From NCBI GenBank assembly GCA_025330725.1, contig JAIWND010000001.1, forward strand, positions 1,178,001 to 1,242,000: a stretch of DNA of 64,000 nucleotides, given 5' to 3'. How positions within the stretch are numbered: position 1 is the stretch's first letter; each line of letters begins with the position of its first letter. The stretch comes from Chlamydoabsidia padenii (taxonomy: Eukaryota; Mucoromycota; Mucoromycetes; Mucorales; Cunninghamellaceae). The notes under the pieces are model-generated. The model did no database searches. It had not been told where the DNA came from and saw only the letters and a list, made by a program, of their open reading frames with translations. This document shows, one piece after another, positions 60,567-64,000 of the stretch. The position numbers and the translations under genes are program-made.

Positions 60567-60710
60567 TATAGCCTTGTAGTTAGATCATATATTTATAGTT
60601 TTTATCCTCATTTTATGTACAAATTCAAATAAAACAAAATTATCCATTTTTGCTTTTTACACATGCATGAATCCCCCCCACTAATAAAATGATGATATAA
60701 CTATCAATGT

Positions 60711-62779
60711 TTATTTATTGGTACAATTACTATTACTAATAGTTGTATTTGATGTCACATCGCTTGATTTGCCAGCATCCATATCTACACTATAAAGTAT
60801 TCCTATCGCTACTACAAACATAACTAATATAACAGGCCAGCCATGCCAGAGATTGCCAGTCCGTTGAGTGATTGCACCAATGATCAAAGGTCCAAACCAG
60901 GAAGACGCCCGAGTGGCTATACCAAGCATACCAAAGAACATGTTTTCCTTCCCCTTTGGCATCAGTAATGCGGCCACCGTTTGTTGATAAGCACTATGTA
61001 GAGAAAGAAGAATGATTTAGTTACAAGTCCATTTACCCCCCCTCCCCTCTATGGTATGAACTTACAACATTGGTCCACAGAAGAATCCCCAACCACAGTA
61101 AACCCACACCTCTGGCTCGGTCCTGAATCCAAGTGTAGAAGATCCAATGCCAATACATCCATAGACAGCCATTAATCCATTCAGGATTACCAGTATAAGG
61201 AGGACAGTTTTCGGTGGGAGTCTAAAGCGTTGTGCCAAGTAGTAAAAAAAGACACAACCAAAGAGATTGGTGATACCAAACACCACCCCTATCAATGTTT
61301 GTTCTTGAGCAGAGAAATGAGTAATTTGACCAGTAATGACAGTCATGATTTGAGTTGCCGTTACCACAGCATCATTGAATAAAAAGTAGGCAATGGTGTA
61401 TGTAAATAATTGTCGGTATTTCTTTACTTCCCTGAAAAGATAGATTTCGTCAGTTCATATTCCGACCCCCCTTTTTTATATACCATATTTACCTTAATGC
61501 ATGCCAAACCGATTTCCATCCAAAAGTAAGATAGTTTGCATCTTTTGGAAAAGGAGGACCCTGTCGTCCTTTTGGGCTAGTGATAAAGTAAGGGATCGCG
61601 CAGATCACCAGGAAGCCACCACAAGCGGCTATTGCAATATAGATAAAGACAGCACTATCACCAAAAGAACGCCCGTCGCTAATGAATGGTCCCTTTGACC
61701 AAGATATAAATGAGATCCCATATAGCATGCCTAAAGAGAGAAAATCAATTTGTTGATTGTTGCTTTTTTTTTTTAAAAAAAAGGGGGGGGGTGAGAAGAT
61801 TTACCAGCGATGATCACATGCCCAAAATAGTTGGATGTCATCATCAATACAGACACATAATCCCTCCAATGGTTGGCAACATCCTTTGCATCATCTTTCG
61901 ATAAAAGAGTATTCTTGAATGCATTCTGTACAACGGGCAAGTTGTCACTAGTAAAAGAAAAAGAAAAAATGTTAATACCAGTTAAACAAGGATGACTATT
62001 TCTTTGCGGTTACCTTAAGCGCGGAAAGGAGCCAAGGAAGAAGACACAGGAAACACCAAAACTAACAAAAGCAAAAAAGACCACCATTGCCATTAAATAC
62101 CAGTGAGCTCCATTGTCATCAATCATAGCCAAAGGAGCGAATTGAGCCGCACAAAACACAATCGTAGTCCACAAGACAACCCCAAGATTGATTCGACCAT
62201 AATCAGCCAGAGTGCCGAGAGTGATAAAGATAAGGAATTGGACAAAGAATGAAAAGGCTTGGACATAGAGAACCATAGAAGACACTGGAATACCATCACC
62301 AGGTTGATGGACAGCTGATAGAGAGACATGACATGTCTTGAATGGATCATTGATGTCACATCCACTAGTTGAAGGATCATTTGGATCAAATCCACCTTGA
62401 TAGGCCACATATTGCAATAAAGTCGGAAAGTATGCATAAATGGAGTGACCTATGTGTTGATGTAACGTTAAAAAAAAGGGGGTGAATATAAGTAAAATGC
62501 ATATATCCATCGTATTAACCCGCCCACCCAATGATTACCATTATTCTAAATCGTTAAAAAGCGAAAACAAAAAAAAAACAAAAAATGGTGTCAGTGTGAT
62601 GGAAGACTGTGAGGTATAGTTTATAGTTGTCTTACCCCGATGCCGTATAGTAAAAAGGATATAAACTCTTTTCTTGTGGTAGGAGGTTGAGTGGGTTCGT
62701 CGGTTGGTTTTTCAACTAGTTCGTCCGCTGGTTCAGTGTTTGCAAAGGGACTTTTAAAAGTCTTTGCTAATCCACCCAT
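60711..62779 (-). CDS. Atg22-like MFS transporter, copy 1, 538 aa
   Basis: Probable vacuolar amino-acid effluxer of the Atg22 family. Exons in transcript order: 62779-62636, 62545-62539 (7 nt), 62449-62014, 61947-61805, 61730-61493, 61431-61066, 60993-60711 (1,617 nt). About twelve hydrophobic segments. Helix 1 is assembled across the 7-nt exon (FISFLLYGIG, NN, GHSIYAYFPTLL). Other anchors: LFNDAVVTATQIMTVITGQ (helix 7 region), KGKENMFFGMLGIATRASSW and FGPLIIGAITQRTGN, which match the Atg22 C-terminal signature. A long lumenal loop (GGFDPNDPSTSGCDINDPFK) separates helices 1 and 2. Alternative: another amino-acid/oligopeptide MFS class. The tandem paralogue lies 471 bp upstream on the same strand. 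Confidence 0.8.
62539..62545 (-). other. 7-nt microexon in the Atg22-like gene
   Basis: Transcript-sense AATAATG between acceptor GATTTAG and donor GTAATC. It adds two Asn codons plus one base and is the only arrangement that keeps exon 1 (phase 0) in frame with exon 3 (needs phase 1). Confidence 0.7.
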
Positions 62780-63250
62780 TACTGTAATTCTATTGAGATC
62801 TAAAAGAATATTTACAAAAAGAAGAATGAGAAGAATGAGTTATCACAAAGATGTTAAATAGAATGAAAGACAAATGTTTTAAAAGGAACTGTACTTACAT
62901 ATATGTATGCAAGAGTCGGCGCGCGACTTTTACCGAACCTAGTCAACTATCATCGTAATGTGTCGTATACCTTGCTGTTTGAGGAATAGATACAGTTATA
63001 GGCATTACTTCGTCAATGAGGTGCTGCCATACAACAATTGATGTTTGGGATATATAGAAGAGTGCGGAGAAGAAGAAGAAGAAAAAGAAGAAGAAAAAAA
63101 AAAAAAAAAAGAACGGCCAGGTCTTTTTATAAAGTTCGCCGATGTCGGGCTTTATAAATTCCAACCCTACCTTTTCTTTATTTGGAACCAATGCCCTTTT
63201 TTTTATAAACTATAATACAACAAAATATGAAGAGAAAGTATAAACAGATA
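62780..63250. other. Intergenic between tandem Atg22-like genes
   Basis: 471 bp. Contains a GAA-rich purine run (about 63067-63111) and TCGGGCTTTATAAATT at about 63145, a weak promoter-element match. No gene seen. Confidence 0.55.
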
Positions 63251-64000
63251 TCAAGTATGGTGAGAAGGATGACTAGCCGTTTGATCCTCGATCAATTCAA
63301 CTTTTGCATAAGATTCACCATCTTGTAAGGTCGAAATACTATGTATAGCCGTAGCATTCTGAGCGAGTTCTTCTTGGATTTCCATATGCAACATTTCTAA
63401 CTTTGCTGCCTCCATGTCAACAAAGTAAAGAATAAAGATGGCGACAATGAAAAGACCAGCAATGATCAGCCATCCATAATAAGCATTCGATGTTTGTTGA
63501 GTTACCGCTCCGATCGCAGTTGCCCCGATGATCGCGCTGCTCTTATTAAACACACCGCATAATCCAAAGTACAAGTTTTCTTTTCCTCTTGGGATCAATT
63601 CACTCAACAATGTTTGTTGCCATGCCCTGATAAAGAGTATTAGATGAATCATGTATAATAGTCTGTATCCTTACTTACCATACGGGTGCAGTGAAGAATC
63701 CTTGATGAAATTAAAGTATGTCAGTTTCCTTTTATATATCTTCAACCGTAGTCTTACCTGACCAAGCACTAAGAACCCACAGTTCCCATTGTGTCTTCAT
63801 ACCAAAGTTGCTGAAACCAATACCAAAACTACCCCAAATAGGTACCACAGCTATTGAAACCCCGATTCATGCAAAATGTCAGTGAGTCGAATTTTTTTTT
63901 TCTGTAAAAGAATCATACCTGTTGTAATCAGAATAGTCATTAGATTGGCTTTTGTACTAACATTGAATCTTTTGGACAAGAACAAGAAGAAGAAACAACC
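63251..64000 (-). CDS. Atg22-like MFS transporter, copy 2, 5' end beyond the window
   Basis: Paralogue of the preceding gene, cut by the right edge. Visible exons in transcript order: 64000-63919, 63850-63758, 63700-63679 (22 nt), 63626-63251. These give the last 190 residues: GCFFFLFLSKRF, VPIWGSFGIGFSNFGMK, WQQTLLSELIPRGKENLYFG, CGVFNKSSAIIGATAIGAVT and a 60-residue Glu-rich cytoplasmic tail. It lines up residue by residue with copy 1 (PRGKENLYFG versus PKGKENMFFG). One exon is only 22 nt, whereas the same stretch in copy 1 belongs to a 366-nt exon, so intron positions differ between the two copies. Confidence 0.8.

Noticed and set aside
62520..62545. A 26-nt exon in the Atg22-like gene ending at the GTTAAT donor.
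   Set aside because: It breaks the frame into the next exon; the 7-nt exon ending at 62539 keeps it.
1..64000. CRISPR arrays, rRNA genes, prophage, bacterial operons.
   Set aside because: None seen. The tandem units at 34924-35920 are far too long for CRISPR repeats and the genome is eukaryotic.

Overview
The window is nuclear DNA from a filamentous fungus, most likely an early-diverging one of the Mucoromycota (Mucorales-like). Reasons: short AT-rich GT-AG introns (mostly 50-110 nt) in nearly every gene, Gln/Asn/Ser-rich low-complexity regions, a CSL (CBF1/RBP-J kappa) transcription factor, a type II myosin regulatory light chain, and a large CH-CH/GAR (spectraplakin-like) protein that ordinary ascomycete yeasts lack. 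Species cannot be fixed from the sequence alone. The exon joins given here were worked out by hand. For every complete multi-exon gene the summed exon length is a multiple of three.

Layout. 1-3460 (+): CSL transcription factor, possibly cut by the left edge. 4008-6306 (-): PHD/C2H2 zinc protein. 6832-17469 (-): spectraplakin-like actin/microtubule linker of 3,322 aa. 20279-22749 (+): long-chain acyl-CoA synthetase with a GC-AG intron. 23107-24257 and 24658-25884 (+): tandem pair of single-pass wall-sensor-like proteins. 26177-26938 (+): myosin regulatory light chain. 27480-28800: decayed LTR-retroelement pieces. 29345-29418 and 29513-29585 (-): tRNA-Ile(AAT) and tRNA-Thr(AGT). 30837-31725 (+): cytochrome b561. 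32008-34539 (+): Irc3-type mitochondrial helicase. 34924-35920: four-copy tandem repeat of about 240-252 bp. 36777-38530 (-): GLUT-type sugar porter. 41897-44776 (+): Rgp1. 46037-50831 (+): Ccc2-type copper ATPase with seven heavy-metal domains. 51026-52096 (+): Caf16-type ABC protein. 52607-54333 (+): TMEM135-like membrane protein. 54817-55686 (+): C2H2 protein. 56383-59239 (-): GCFC2/PAXBP1-like splicing factor, divergent from 59422-60566 (+): Tim44-like/mL45 mitochondrial protein. 60711-62779 and 63251-64000 (-): tandem Atg22-like MFS transporters, the second cut by the right edge.

The genes are a mixed housekeeping set and not an operon-like system. Three threads cross them. (1) A recurrent promoter element close to CGGGATTTGAATAT, in either orientation, lies about 60-250 bp upstream of most start codons. 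(2) Very small exons (7, 11, 14, 19 and 22 nt, plus first coding exons of 9 and 13 nt) sit inside conserved motifs, including the Walker A motif of the helicase and the GAR domain of the spectraplakin-like protein. (3) Several introns contain homopolymer tracts of 40-67 nt. The copper ATPase (seven CxxC domains and a Cys-rich insert) and the fungal CH-CH/GAR giant are the most unusual proteins.
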